Part shown: positions 42,749-50,245 of the stretch, one piece after another
Numbering within the stretch: position 1 is the stretch's first letter
Layout: every line of letters starts with the position of its first letter
Assembly (NCBI RefSeq): GCF_025717535.1
Contig: NZ_JAJIRO010000001.1
Span: 186,001-250,000 of the forward strand
From: Paucibacter sp. Y2R2-4
Lineage (GTDB): Bacteria; Pseudomonadota; Gammaproteobacteria; Burkholderiales; Burkholderiaceae_C
DNA: 64,000 bases
Reading direction: 5' to 3'
Translations under genes and position numbers: made by a program
The notes under the pieces: generated by a model
What the model saw: the letters and a program-made list of their open reading frames with translations, nothing else
Told to the model about the DNA's origin: nothing
Databases searched by the model: none

Positions 42749-43000
42749 TCATTCTCCGTGTGAGTGGAACTCAAAAGCGCTGCGAAGCCAAGCCGTGAGG
42801 CCGGCGTCTCTTGGCCATGCTTGAACCGAGATATTTGCGGCCAGCAGCACTTGCAAATTGGCGGGATGCAGGTGTTCGCATTCGGACAAATCAGCGATCG
42901 CCGTGGGACGTTGTTGCAAGCACTCCAACAAGGTCTCGGCGTCTTCAACACCCACTTGACCGCGAAAGACCGGGCCGGCCTCTTGGTAGTCGATCGGCAT
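42749..43000 (-). CDS. Small STAS-domain-like protein
   Basis: The 83-residue protein MPIDYQEAGPVFRGQVGVED contains the short STAS pattern: EDAETLLECLQQRPTAIADLSECEHLHPANLQVLLAA, in which the Asp-Leu-Ser segment corresponds to the conserved loop of anti-anti-sigma factors. It overlaps the end of the CheA gene (TGATG) and ends 2 bp before the CheY start, so it is firmly part of the operon. STAS proteins in chemosensory operons are seen in several bacteria, and their role is not settled. Confidence 0.72.
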   Translation of the reverse strand: MPIDYQEAGPVFRGQVGVEDAETLLECLQQRPTAIADLSECEHLHPANLQVLLAANISVQAWPRDAGLTAWLRSAFEFHSHGE

Positions 43001-45648
43001 CAGAACAACTCCTTCACGTTCAAGACCATCAGGACCGCGCCATCACCCATCAAGGCCGAGCCGCTGTAGGCGCGCAGATGGCTCAAGACTCCGGTCAAGG
43101 GTTTGAGAATGATGTCGCTGGTGCCGCAGAACTCGTCCACCAAGAGGCCCACCACCGAATCGCCATGCCGCACCACCAGCACCGCCAACTCGTCGTCGGC
43201 GTTCGCCAGCGGCGGCGCGGCCAAGCCCAGCAACTTGTTCAGCGACAGCAAGGGCACAATGCGACCCCGCAGCACCGTGGTCAAACTCTGTTTGATGGCG
43301 TGCACCGCCGTACGCGGCACCCTCACCGTTTCCAACACGGCTTCCAAGGGCGCGGCAAACATTTGCCCATCGGAGCGCACCGTCATCACATTGCTCACGG
43401 CCATGGACAGGGGCAAGGAGATCGTGATGGTGGTTCCCTGCCCTTTGACGCTGCTCAAATCGATGCTGCCGTTGACCCTTTGCACCGCGCTGCGCACCAC
43501 GTCCATGCCGACGCCGCGCCCGGAAAGGTCGGATACGACTTCGGCGGTCGAGAAGCCAGGAGCGAAGACCAAGTTGATGGCCTCTTGCTCACTCAGCCGC
43601 TCCATCTGCGCCTCTTCGATCAGGCCACGCTCCAAGGCCTTGCGCTTGATGCGCTCGGGGTCGATGCCTTGGCCGTCGTCCACGATCTCGATCAAGACTC
43701 GGTCGGACTCTTGACGGGCGGTGATTCGCAAGGTGCCAATGGCGGGCTTGCCCGAGGCCAAGCGTTGCGCCGTGGTTTCCAAGCCGTGGTCCAGGCTGTT
43801 GCGCACGATGTGCACCAGGGGGTCGCCCAAGGCCTCGATGATGTTTTTGTCGGCGGCGGTGTCTTGCCCCTCCAGCACCAAATTCACTTCCTTGCCCAAA
43901 CGCCGGGAGATGTCGCGCACCAAGCGGGGAAAGCGCTGCATGACGAAGGAGACCGGCATCATGCGAATCTGCATGATGGCGTCTTGCATCTCCTCGGAGA
44001 TGCGATTCACGACCGCGTACTGCGCCTTGATCTCGCGCGACAGCTCGCGCACCTGGTAAACCGTTTCCGCGCGATTGGCCAGGTAGGGCATGGCATTTTT
44101 TGCCACCACCATCTCGCCGATCAGGTTCATCAAGCGCTCGATCTTGACTTGATCGACCTTCAAGCTCTTGGCGTTCGGCGAGTCATCGGCACGGCGATTC
44201 ATGCGCAGGTCGAGCTCTGCCGTCTCGCCATCGGGCGCAGCCAAGGGCCTTGCGTCGGTGCTGTCGGTGGCAGCGGGACGGGTGTCGGAGGCACTCGAGT
44301 TCAAGGCATCCATCCAGCTCAATAGGGGCAGGCTCGAATGCGCCTGCAGGGCTTGACTCAAAGCCTGATCGAGCGCCTCAGACTCCACCGCGCGGCCGCT
44401 GGCTTGCATACAGTTCAAGAGCGCCGCAGCAACTGCGCGCAGCCGACCGGGCTCGAAAGCCAGTCCTTCGGCGGCCAGGCTTTCGCGTTGAAAGGCCAGT
44501 ACATCGCGCAAGGCCATCTCGCGCAGCGTCGGCAGCGCTTCGCTTGCCTTGGGCACAGGGTGCACTGAGGGCACTGGAGCCCCAGTCGGTAAGGTGGCCC
44601 TGGAAGCTTCCGGCCATTGCGGGGTTGACAAGGTCTGCAGCGAAAGTAGCAAAGCGCGAACCTCGCCAGATTGGGCCGGCAGGGTTTCGAGCAAGACCAG
44701 CAGCCATCTCAGTGCGGACGAGAGCCACAGGCCCTCATTGGAAAGCTCCAACATGGCCCGGACAGTGCGCAGCAAACCCGCCCCGTCATCGGCCGCAATC
44801 AAGGCCAAGGCTTCTTCAACAAAGTCCTCGTAGACCGGGCCGCCGTTCGGATCGCCGCTGGGCTGCACCAAGCTGAGCGCCGGAACCTGCTGAATTTGCA
44901 CCTGATCGATGACGTAGCGGTAATGCTCCTCCAGTTCCGCCTGGCTAGCGCTGCTCAAGAGCTCAAAGCCAAGTACGCAGTGATAGGCATCCAGCGCGGC
45001 CAGGCTGGGCCAAGTGGCTGGCGGGCAAATGCCGCCCCAGAGCAAGCCGGGCGTCAGACGCGTTTGGTGCAGCGGATCAGCGCCTTGGAAAAAGCACTCC
45101 GCATCCGGCTGGTAGTGCAGCCACAGCAAGTGCTTGCCTTGCTGTGCTTCACGCCAGGCTTGCTGGCGCTGCAACTCCGGGACGCGCAAGAGTTGCGCAG
45201 GATCGACACAATCTACCGCGGCTTCAGTCAAGGGCAAGGCTTCGCCAGCCGCAAGGTTCGAAGTGCCCGGGATCAAGGCGCGCAGTCCACGCGCCAGCTC
45301 GCTCGCTTCGGCCGCAGCACTCGGATCGGTGGGGCGCTCAGCCTCCAAGTCGCTGCAGATCAAGCCGACAAAGTCCATGGCCTCCAGCAGACGATCAGCC
45401 AAGACTTGCGAGTAGCTGACGCGGCCGTTGCGCACGGCATCCATCAAGTCTTCACCGGCATGCAGGACGCGGGTCATTTCGGGCAACTCGAAGAGGCCGC
45501 TATTGCCCTTCAAGGTGTGGACCAAGCGGAACAGTTGCACCATCAGCGATTCATCACTGGGCGCGGATTCGAGCTGCATCAACAGATCGGCAATCCCTTC
45601 CAAAGCCTCTTTGGCTTCGGCAAGAAACTGTTCCAGCAATTCGTTCAT
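43000..45648 (-). CDS. cheA: CheA chemotaxis histidine kinase
   Basis: The 882-residue kinase has an N-terminal Hpt domain with phosphorylated His44 in RLVHTLKGNSGLFEL. A long region of about 350 residues (roughly 120-480) follows that matches no standard P2 domain and contains Trp/His-rich and Ala/Leu-rich helices. The dimerisation helices begin near VKIERLMNLIGEMVVAKNAM. The ATPase core has HIVRNSLDHGLE, VDDGQGID and GRGVGMDVVRSAV. The C-terminal CheW-like P5 domain includes GQMFAAPLEAVLETV. It phosphorylates the two CheY-like proteins and CheB of this operon. The gene overlaps cheY upstream by 4 bp and the STAS gene downstream. Confidence 0.93.
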   Translation of the reverse strand: MNELLEQFLAEAKEALEGIADLLMQLESAPSDESLMVQLFRLVHTLKGNSGLFELPEMTRVLHAGEDLMDAVRNGRVSYSQVLADRLLEAMDFVGLICSDLEAERPTDPSAAAEASELARGLRALIPGTSNLAAGEALPLTEAAVDCVDPAQLLRVPELQRQQAWREAQQGKHLLWLHYQPDAECFFQGADPLHQTRLTPGLLWGGICPPATWPSLAALDAYHCVLGFELLSSASQAELEEHYRYVIDQVQIQQVPALSLVQPSGDPNGGPVYEDFVEEALALIAADDGAGLLRTVRAMLELSNEGLWLSSALRWLLVLLETLPAQSGEVRALLLSLQTLSTPQWPEASRATLPTGAPVPSVHPVPKASEALPTLREMALRDVLAFQRESLAAEGLAFEPGRLRAVAAALLNCMQASGRAVESEALDQALSQALQAHSSLPLLSWMDALNSSASDTRPAATDSTDARPLAAPDGETAELDLRMNRRADDSPNAKSLKVDQVKIERLMNLIGEMVVAKNAMPYLANRAETVYQVRELSREIKAQYAVVNRISEEMQDAIMQIRMMPVSFVMQRFPRLVRDISRRLGKEVNLVLEGQDTAADKNIIEALGDPLVHIVRNSLDHGLETTAQRLASGKPAIGTLRITARQESDRVLIEIVDDGQGIDPERIKRKALERGLIEEAQMERLSEQEAINLVFAPGFSTAEVVSDLSGRGVGMDVVRSAVQRVNGSIDLSSVKGQGTTITISLPLSMAVSNVMTVRSDGQMFAAPLEAVLETVRVPRTAVHAIKQSLTTVLRGRIVPLLSLNKLLGLAAPPLANADDELAVLVVRHGDSVVGLLVDEFCGTSDIILKPLTGVLSHLRAYSGSALMGDGAVLMVLNVKELF

Positions 45649-46013
45649 TCGGCCTCCCCTAAGAGGATGGCCGCGGAGGCCAACAACTGATCCGGTTTGA
45701 GTGGCTTGACGAGATAGAGATTGGCGCCGGACTCGAGCGCCAAGCGCCGGTCGTCTTCCGAGGCTTCGGTCGAGATCATGATGGCCGGCATCTGCGGCAC
45801 ATCAAGACGACGCAGCTGGCGCAGAAACCCGTGCCCATCCAGCTTGGCCATGTTCACATCAACCAGCAAGAGGTCGAAGCTGGACTGCAAGACCTTCTCC
45901 AAGGCTTCGATGCCGTTGATGGCCTCATCGGTCTGATAGCCCGCGCCCTCAAGAATGAGGCGGTGGTAGAGCCGCACTGTGGCGGCATCATCAATGATCA
46001 GCACTCGTTTCAT
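45645..46013 (-). CDS. CheY-like response regulator
   Basis: A 122-residue receiver, MKRVLIIDDAATVRLY, with the acidic pair, the phospho-acceptor Asp in LLLVDVNMAKLDG, the Thr/Ser position in IMISTEAS and Lys in YLVKPLKP. The overlaps of 4 bp with both cheR and cheA (ATGA type) show tight coupling. It is one of two intact CheY-like proteins in the operon, and one may serve as a phosphate sink. Confidence 0.9.
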   Translation of the reverse strand: MKRVLIIDDAATVRLYHRLILEGAGYQTDEAINGIEALEKVLQSSFDLLLVDVNMAKLDGHGFLRQLRRLDVPQMPAIMISTEASEDDRRLALESGANLYLVKPLKPDQLLASAAILLGEAE

Positions 46014-46855
46014 GGTCTGACTCCCAAAGGCTTTTGGTAGACGATGGCTTCGGGAAACTTGCGCACGTTATAGAGCGAAGAGATTCGACTCATCGACTCT
46101 GAGTGCCCCAGACACAGAAAGCCTCCGGGTCTGAGTGCGTCGTAGAAAGTCTCAGCGGCCGACTTGCGCGATAGATCGTCGAAATAGATCAGCAAATTGC
46201 GGCAAAAGATCAGGTCGAAGTTTCTGTAGGGCCGGGTGTCGGCCGGTTCAGAGAGATTGACCCGCGTGAATTGCACCGCCTCACGCAAGTCATCACTGAT
46301 CTGGAAGCTGTCGCTCTCCCGGCAAAAGTACTTGTGCAAATAGTTCTTCGGCAATTGCGCCACCGAACGCGCCGAATACAAGCCCTGCTGCGCTTGGCTC
46401 AGAATGCGCGTGTCAATGTCTGAGGCAATGATCTCGACGTCGTAATTCTTGATGCCGGGCCAGCGCTCCAAGAGATAGATCGCGATCGAATAAGGCTCTT
46501 CCCCCGAGGAGGACGGGATCACCCAAATCCGCAAAGGGTCACCATCCGTCTTGCGCGTGACCAGCTCAGGCAAGAGCGAATTCACCATGCAATCGAACTG
46601 GTAGGACTCGCGGAAGAAATAGGTTTCATTGACCGTCATCACATTGGTCAAGGCCTGCAACTCTTCACCCGACGCCTGAAAGCGCAGCATGATGAAGTAG
46701 CTGCGAAAGGTCTCATGCCCAGTGAGTTCCATGCGCTCCAGCAATCGCTTGTCCACAAAGTAGCGTTTCGAGGCGTCGAACTGAATGCCGGTTTTACGAT
46801 AGAAGAACTCGCGAAACTTCATGAAGTCTTCTTCGCTGATGTGCGGCTCGGCCAT
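46010..46855 (-). CDS. cheR: CheR chemoreceptor methyltransferase
   Basis: The 281-residue protein has the N-terminal CheR helical domain (EDFMKFREFFYRKTGIQF, DKRLLERM) with the MTVNETYFFRE motif. The SAM-binding domain follows: RIWVIPSSSGEEPYSIAI replaces the usual SAGCSTGEEPYS, so the glycine loop is changed but GEEPYS is intact; then VEIIASDIDTRIL and FDLIFCRNLLIYFDD. It adds methyl groups to glutamates of chemoreceptors, here presumably the two-tip receptor in the same operon. The gene is followed by cheY with a 4-bp overlap. Confidence 0.92.
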   Translation of the reverse strand: MAEPHISEEDFMKFREFFYRKTGIQFDASKRYFVDKRLLERMELTGHETFRSYFIMLRFQASGEELQALTNVMTVNETYFFRESYQFDCMVNSLLPELVTRKTDGDPLRIWVIPSSSGEEPYSIAIYLLERWPGIKNYDVEIIASDIDTRILSQAQQGLYSARSVAQLPKNYLHKYFCRESDSFQISDDLREAVQFTRVNLSEPADTRPYRNFDLIFCRNLLIYFDDLSRKSAAETFYDALRPGGFLCLGHSESMSRISSLYNVRKFPEAIVYQKPLGVRP

Positions 46856-46862
46856 CTTGGTC

Positions 46863-47486
46863 TCAGTCTTCGTTCAGACGGGTGATGGCCAGATCGGCGG
46901 CAAACTGGATGTAAGGGTCATCCGGGAAACGTTCTTTAAGCTGCAACAAGGGCTGCAAGGCGGCCGGCGAGCCCAGCTCCGACAGCAGGTCCACCGCGGC
47001 GCCGCAGACATTGACATGCGCGTCATGCGCGATCACTTCGCACAACCAAGCCTCCACCTGCGGGTGGCGCAAGGACTCCAAGATATTCACCGCAAAGATG
47101 CGCATATCACTGCTCTCGTCATGCAGCAGGTCTTGCATGATGGGCGCCACCTCATCGGGCAATTGCTTCATGGCCTCAATGGCTTCATTGCGCAGCGCCA
47201 CGTCCTCACTGCGCAGGCAAGTGACGAGCCCCGCCACCGCGAGGGCGTCGCCGACGCGGGTCAAGGTGGTCAAGATGACTTCGCGAACCGAGCCATCTGA
47301 CTCCTCATTCAGTCGAAGCAAGAGGTCAGTGCTGCAGTTCGGGCAGTTCAGCAAGTCGCGAGCGGCCCAACGCCGCGCTTCGGCGTTCTCATCGGCCAAT
47401 TGTCGCGACAAGCTCGTGCAATCCCGCGCATCGCGGCGCTCGCAACTACCGTCGCGTTCATCGGGGGATCGTTTGACAAGGCCCAT
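46863..47486 (-). CDS. HEAT-repeat protein of the chemosensory operon
   Basis: A 207-residue all-helical protein built of HEAT-like repeats about 31 residues long, for example NAEARRWAARDLLNC, DGSVREVILTTLTRVGD, DVALRNEAIEAMKQLPDE, SSDMRIFAVNILESLR and HVNVCGAAVDLLSELG. A CPNC motif lies near residue 50. Such repeats bind partner proteins. Lying between cheB and cheR with gaps of 12 and 7 bp, it is likely a scaffold or adaptor of the array or of the methylation enzymes. No enzymatic motif is visible. Confidence 0.8.
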   Translation of the reverse strand: MGLVKRSPDERDGSCERRDARDCTSLSRQLADENAEARRWAARDLLNCPNCSTDLLLRLNEESDGSVREVILTTLTRVGDALAVAGLVTCLRSEDVALRNEAIEAMKQLPDEVAPIMQDLLHDESSDMRIFAVNILESLRHPQVEAWLCEVIAHDAHVNVCGAAVDLLSELGSPAALQPLLQLKERFPDDPYIQFAADLAITRLNED

Positions 47487-47498
47487 GTCTGCTCCTGT

Positions 47499-48629
47499 TC
47501 AGCGCGCAATCCAGGCGCGCAACTGGCTGCCCACACGGCCCAGCGGCAGCACCAGGCTGGCGCCACCCCGTTCAATCAATTCCGCCGGCATGCCAAACAC
47601 CACCGCCGTGTCCTCGGACTCGGCAATGGTTCGCCCGCCGCCCTGCTTGATGGCGGTGAAGCCATCGGCACCGTCATAGCCCATGCCGGTGAGCATCACG
47701 CCGACGATGTGGCGAGCCGGCACGCACTCCAAGGCACTGCGCGCCAACAACTCGACCGAAGGGTGCCAAAGATGCTCGCGCGACTCCGGTTTGGGCAGCG
47801 CCGTGAGTTGGCCGTCGCGACGGGTCACCACCATATCGGCGCCGCCCTTGCCCACATAGATGGTGCCGGCCTGCAAGCTCATCGGACGATTCACCTCGAC
47901 CACCGCAAGCGGGCAAACGCCGTCCAGCCGGGCTGCAAAGGGCGCAGTGAAGCTGGCCGGCATGTGCTGCGCCACCAAGACCGGCCAAGGGAAGTTGGCC
48001 GGCAGACTCGGCAGCACTTCCTCAAGAGCGCGGGGCCCACCTGTGGAAACGCCGATCAAGAGCAAACCTTGAACATCCGCCTTGCCGCGGCCCGCCTCAG
48101 CCGCTTCGGCAGCCGCGGCTTCACTGGCGGCCAATCGCTCCTCGCGCAGGCGCTGAGCCAAGCCCACGGCAGTGCCCCCGCTGCTGGTGCGAGCTGCGCT
48201 AGGGCGCATGGGCTGCGCGGCTCGCGAGCGCCCCACCTTGGCCTTGGCCGCTGCACGAACCTTGGCCAACAAGTCCACCCGCACCTGATCCAGCGTCAGC
48301 GAGATGGTGCCACCGGGCTTGGCCACATAGTCCACCGCGCCTAGATTGAGCGCCTCAAAGGTGGCGAGCGCGCCCTTCTCCGTCAATGAAGAGACCATCA
48401 CCACCGGCACCGGCCGCTCCGCCATGATCAGTGAGAGCGCGGTGATGCCGTCCATCTCGGGCATATTGATATCCAGCGTCACCACATCGGGCTCGAAGCG
48501 GCGGCACTCATCGACCGCCTCGGCGCCGTTGCGGGCCTGGCGGATCAGATAGTCACCCTCCGCTTCGAACAGTTGGGTCAGCTGCCGGCGCATCAAGGCC
48601 GAATCGTCGACGATGAGCAGCTTGATCAT
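47499..48629 (-). CDS. cheB: CheB protein-glutamate methylesterase
   Basis: The 376-residue protein begins with a receiver (MIKLLIVDDSALMRRQL) with phospho-acceptor Asp53 in VTLDINMPEMDG and the linked AVDYVAKPGG. After a linker of about 75 basic, Ala-rich residues comes the esterase domain: LIGVSTGGPRALEEVLP with the catalytic Ser, VLVAQHMPASFTAPFA with the His, and GVMLTGMGYDGADG with the Asp. It removes methyl groups from chemoreceptors when phosphorylated by CheA. It is 18 bp downstream of the triple CheW gene. Confidence 0.93.
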   Translation of the reverse strand: MIKLLIVDDSALMRRQLTQLFEAEGDYLIRQARNGAEAVDECRRFEPDVVTLDINMPEMDGITALSLIMAERPVPVVMVSSLTEKGALATFEALNLGAVDYVAKPGGTISLTLDQVRVDLLAKVRAAAKAKVGRSRAAQPMRPSAARTSSGGTAVGLAQRLREERLAASEAAAAEAAEAGRGKADVQGLLLIGVSTGGPRALEEVLPSLPANFPWPVLVAQHMPASFTAPFAARLDGVCPLAVVEVNRPMSLQAGTIYVGKGGADMVVTRRDGQLTALPKPESREHLWHPSVELLARSALECVPARHIVGVMLTGMGYDGADGFTAIKQGGGRTIAESEDTAVVFGMPAELIERGGASLVLPLGRVGSQLRAWIAR

Positions 48630-48647
48630 GGTTCAGCGCTCTTCTTG

Positions 48648-50231
48648 CTAAGCCGCCAACTCAGCGACATGCTGCAGATCGCCCGCAGCCAGCAGATAGG
48701 CCGGGTCGATCAGTTGCAACATGCGCTTTTGCTTCTCAAGATTGGCCATGCGCGCCAGCAAGGTGGACTGCTCATCCGAGAGCTGCGGCGCGGCCTCGAT
48801 GGCCCGGCGCGGCACCTTCAATACCTCGGCCACCGCGTCGACAATGAAGCCGGTGCGCACGCCGCGGATCAAAAAAACCACGATGCGCTGCCCGTCATTG
48901 CGCGCAATCGCCGCCAAGCCCAAGCGACGCCGCAGGTCCAAGACCGGCAGCACCGTGCCGCGCAGATTGATCACGCCCTCCACCGAGGCCGGTGCCTTGG
49001 GCACATGGGTCAGCAAATCGGGCACGCGAACAATCTCTTGGACGCTGTCAATCGGCACGCCGAACTCCTCGGAGCCGAGGCGAAACACCACCACCTGCTC
49101 GTCATCATCGGTGCGCCGACCGCCCTCGCCAGCCTGCTCCTGGGCGTGGTCTTCGTCAGCCAAATGCGATTCGTCGTTCACGGCGTTCAATGCCTCCTTG
49201 ATGACGGAATGACGGAAGAGCTTGGTGGTGCAAATGATGGAGACCAAGCGCTTGCCGCCCTCAAGGCGACAGATCTCGCTGACATCACTCATCGATTCAT
49301 CTTGGGCCAGCAAAGAAGGCATGGCCTGCACGTCGCGGCGCGCCACACGCAAGACCTCGTTGACCTTGTCCACCACCACCCCGACCGAGGCACCACCGAT
49401 GCCCACCACCACAATACGGCTTTGCTCGTTCGCGTCTTGCTCCGCCAGCACAAACATGCGGCGCAAGGCCACCAAGGGCAGCAGGCGATTGCGCAAGGTC
49501 ATCACGCCCAGCACATGCGCTTGTGCATGCGGCACTTGGATGATTTGCTCGGGGACTTGCACGATCTCCTGCACGTCCTCGATGGTGATGGCGTACTCCT
49601 GCCCGGCCACATCAAAGCTCACCAATTGCAGCTCATCGTCGCCTTGCGCAGTGTCTGCGGCCTGCACCGTGCTCGCCGTGCCTTGACTGATGGCGTCCGA
49701 TGAGCGCTGCCCGATCGCGGCGATCTGGGCAAACTCCTGAGCAATCAGCTTCTCGAAGTTCAAGATCATGACCATGGCGTGGCCGCCGATGTCTTTGATC
49801 AGGCCTGAGAGCAAATCGGCATTCACCGTACCGCTGATGCTGCCCACGTCCTCGATCTTGCTGGCATCGACGCCGACCACGCTGGCCACGCGGTCGACCA
49901 CAAAGCCAATGGGCTGGCCCAGATCGATCACCACCGCACGGGAGGCGTCGTCGGCGGCTCGGTCTTCAAAGCCGAGCGCGCGACGCAAGGACACAATCGG
50001 CAGCACCTTGCCGCGCAAATTGGCCAGGCCGTCGAGTGTGGGCGGCGAGAGCGGCACGCGCACCACATCGGGCACGCGAATGATCTCTTGCACCGGCGCC
50101 ATGGCCACGGCAAAGACCTCATCGCCGGCTTCAAAGGTCACATATTGGCTGGCACTGCTGACCTGGCCACCGGCACTGGCGGTGCCGGCTTCTGAGGCGG
50201 CCAGGCCTGATTCGGCATTGGGGCTGTTCAT
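48648..50231 (-). CDS. Triple CheW-domain scaffold protein
   Basis: A 527-residue protein from ATG 50231 (MNSPNAESG); a TTG six codons earlier is also possible. Three complete CheW domains lie in tandem at about 28-168, 200-345 and 378-515. Each has the entry strand (QYVTFEAGDEVFAV, QLVSFDVAGQEYAI, QVVVFRLGSEEFGV), the VQEIIRVPD-type core and the LRGKVLPIVSLRR-type motif (LRNRLLPLVALRR in domain 2, where Gly is replaced by Asn). Acidic linkers join them. CheW couples receptors to CheA. A three-headed version could cross-link several receptor or kinase units and stabilise a cytoplasmic array. No separate single CheW gene is in the operon. Confidence 0.9.
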   Translation of the reverse strand: MNSPNAESGLAASEAGTASAGGQVSSASQYVTFEAGDEVFAVAMAPVQEIIRVPDVVRVPLSPPTLDGLANLRGKVLPIVSLRRALGFEDRAADDASRAVVIDLGQPIGFVVDRVASVVGVDASKIEDVGSISGTVNADLLSGLIKDIGGHAMVMILNFEKLIAQEFAQIAAIGQRSSDAISQGTASTVQAADTAQGDDELQLVSFDVAGQEYAITIEDVQEIVQVPEQIIQVPHAQAHVLGVMTLRNRLLPLVALRRMFVLAEQDANEQSRIVVVGIGGASVGVVVDKVNEVLRVARRDVQAMPSLLAQDESMSDVSEICRLEGGKRLVSIICTTKLFRHSVIKEALNAVNDESHLADEDHAQEQAGEGGRRTDDDEQVVVFRLGSEEFGVPIDSVQEIVRVPDLLTHVPKAPASVEGVINLRGTVLPVLDLRRRLGLAAIARNDGQRIVVFLIRGVRTGFIVDAVAEVLKVPRRAIEAAPQLSDEQSTLLARMANLEKQKRMLQLIDPAYLLAAGDLQHVAELAA

Positions 50232-50245
50232 GGCGAGGCCCCGGG

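Noticed and set aside
42811-44325. Plus-strand frame of 504 codons opposite cheA and the STAS gene
   Set aside because: Shadow of cheA, whose kinase motifs are unmistakable on the minus strand.
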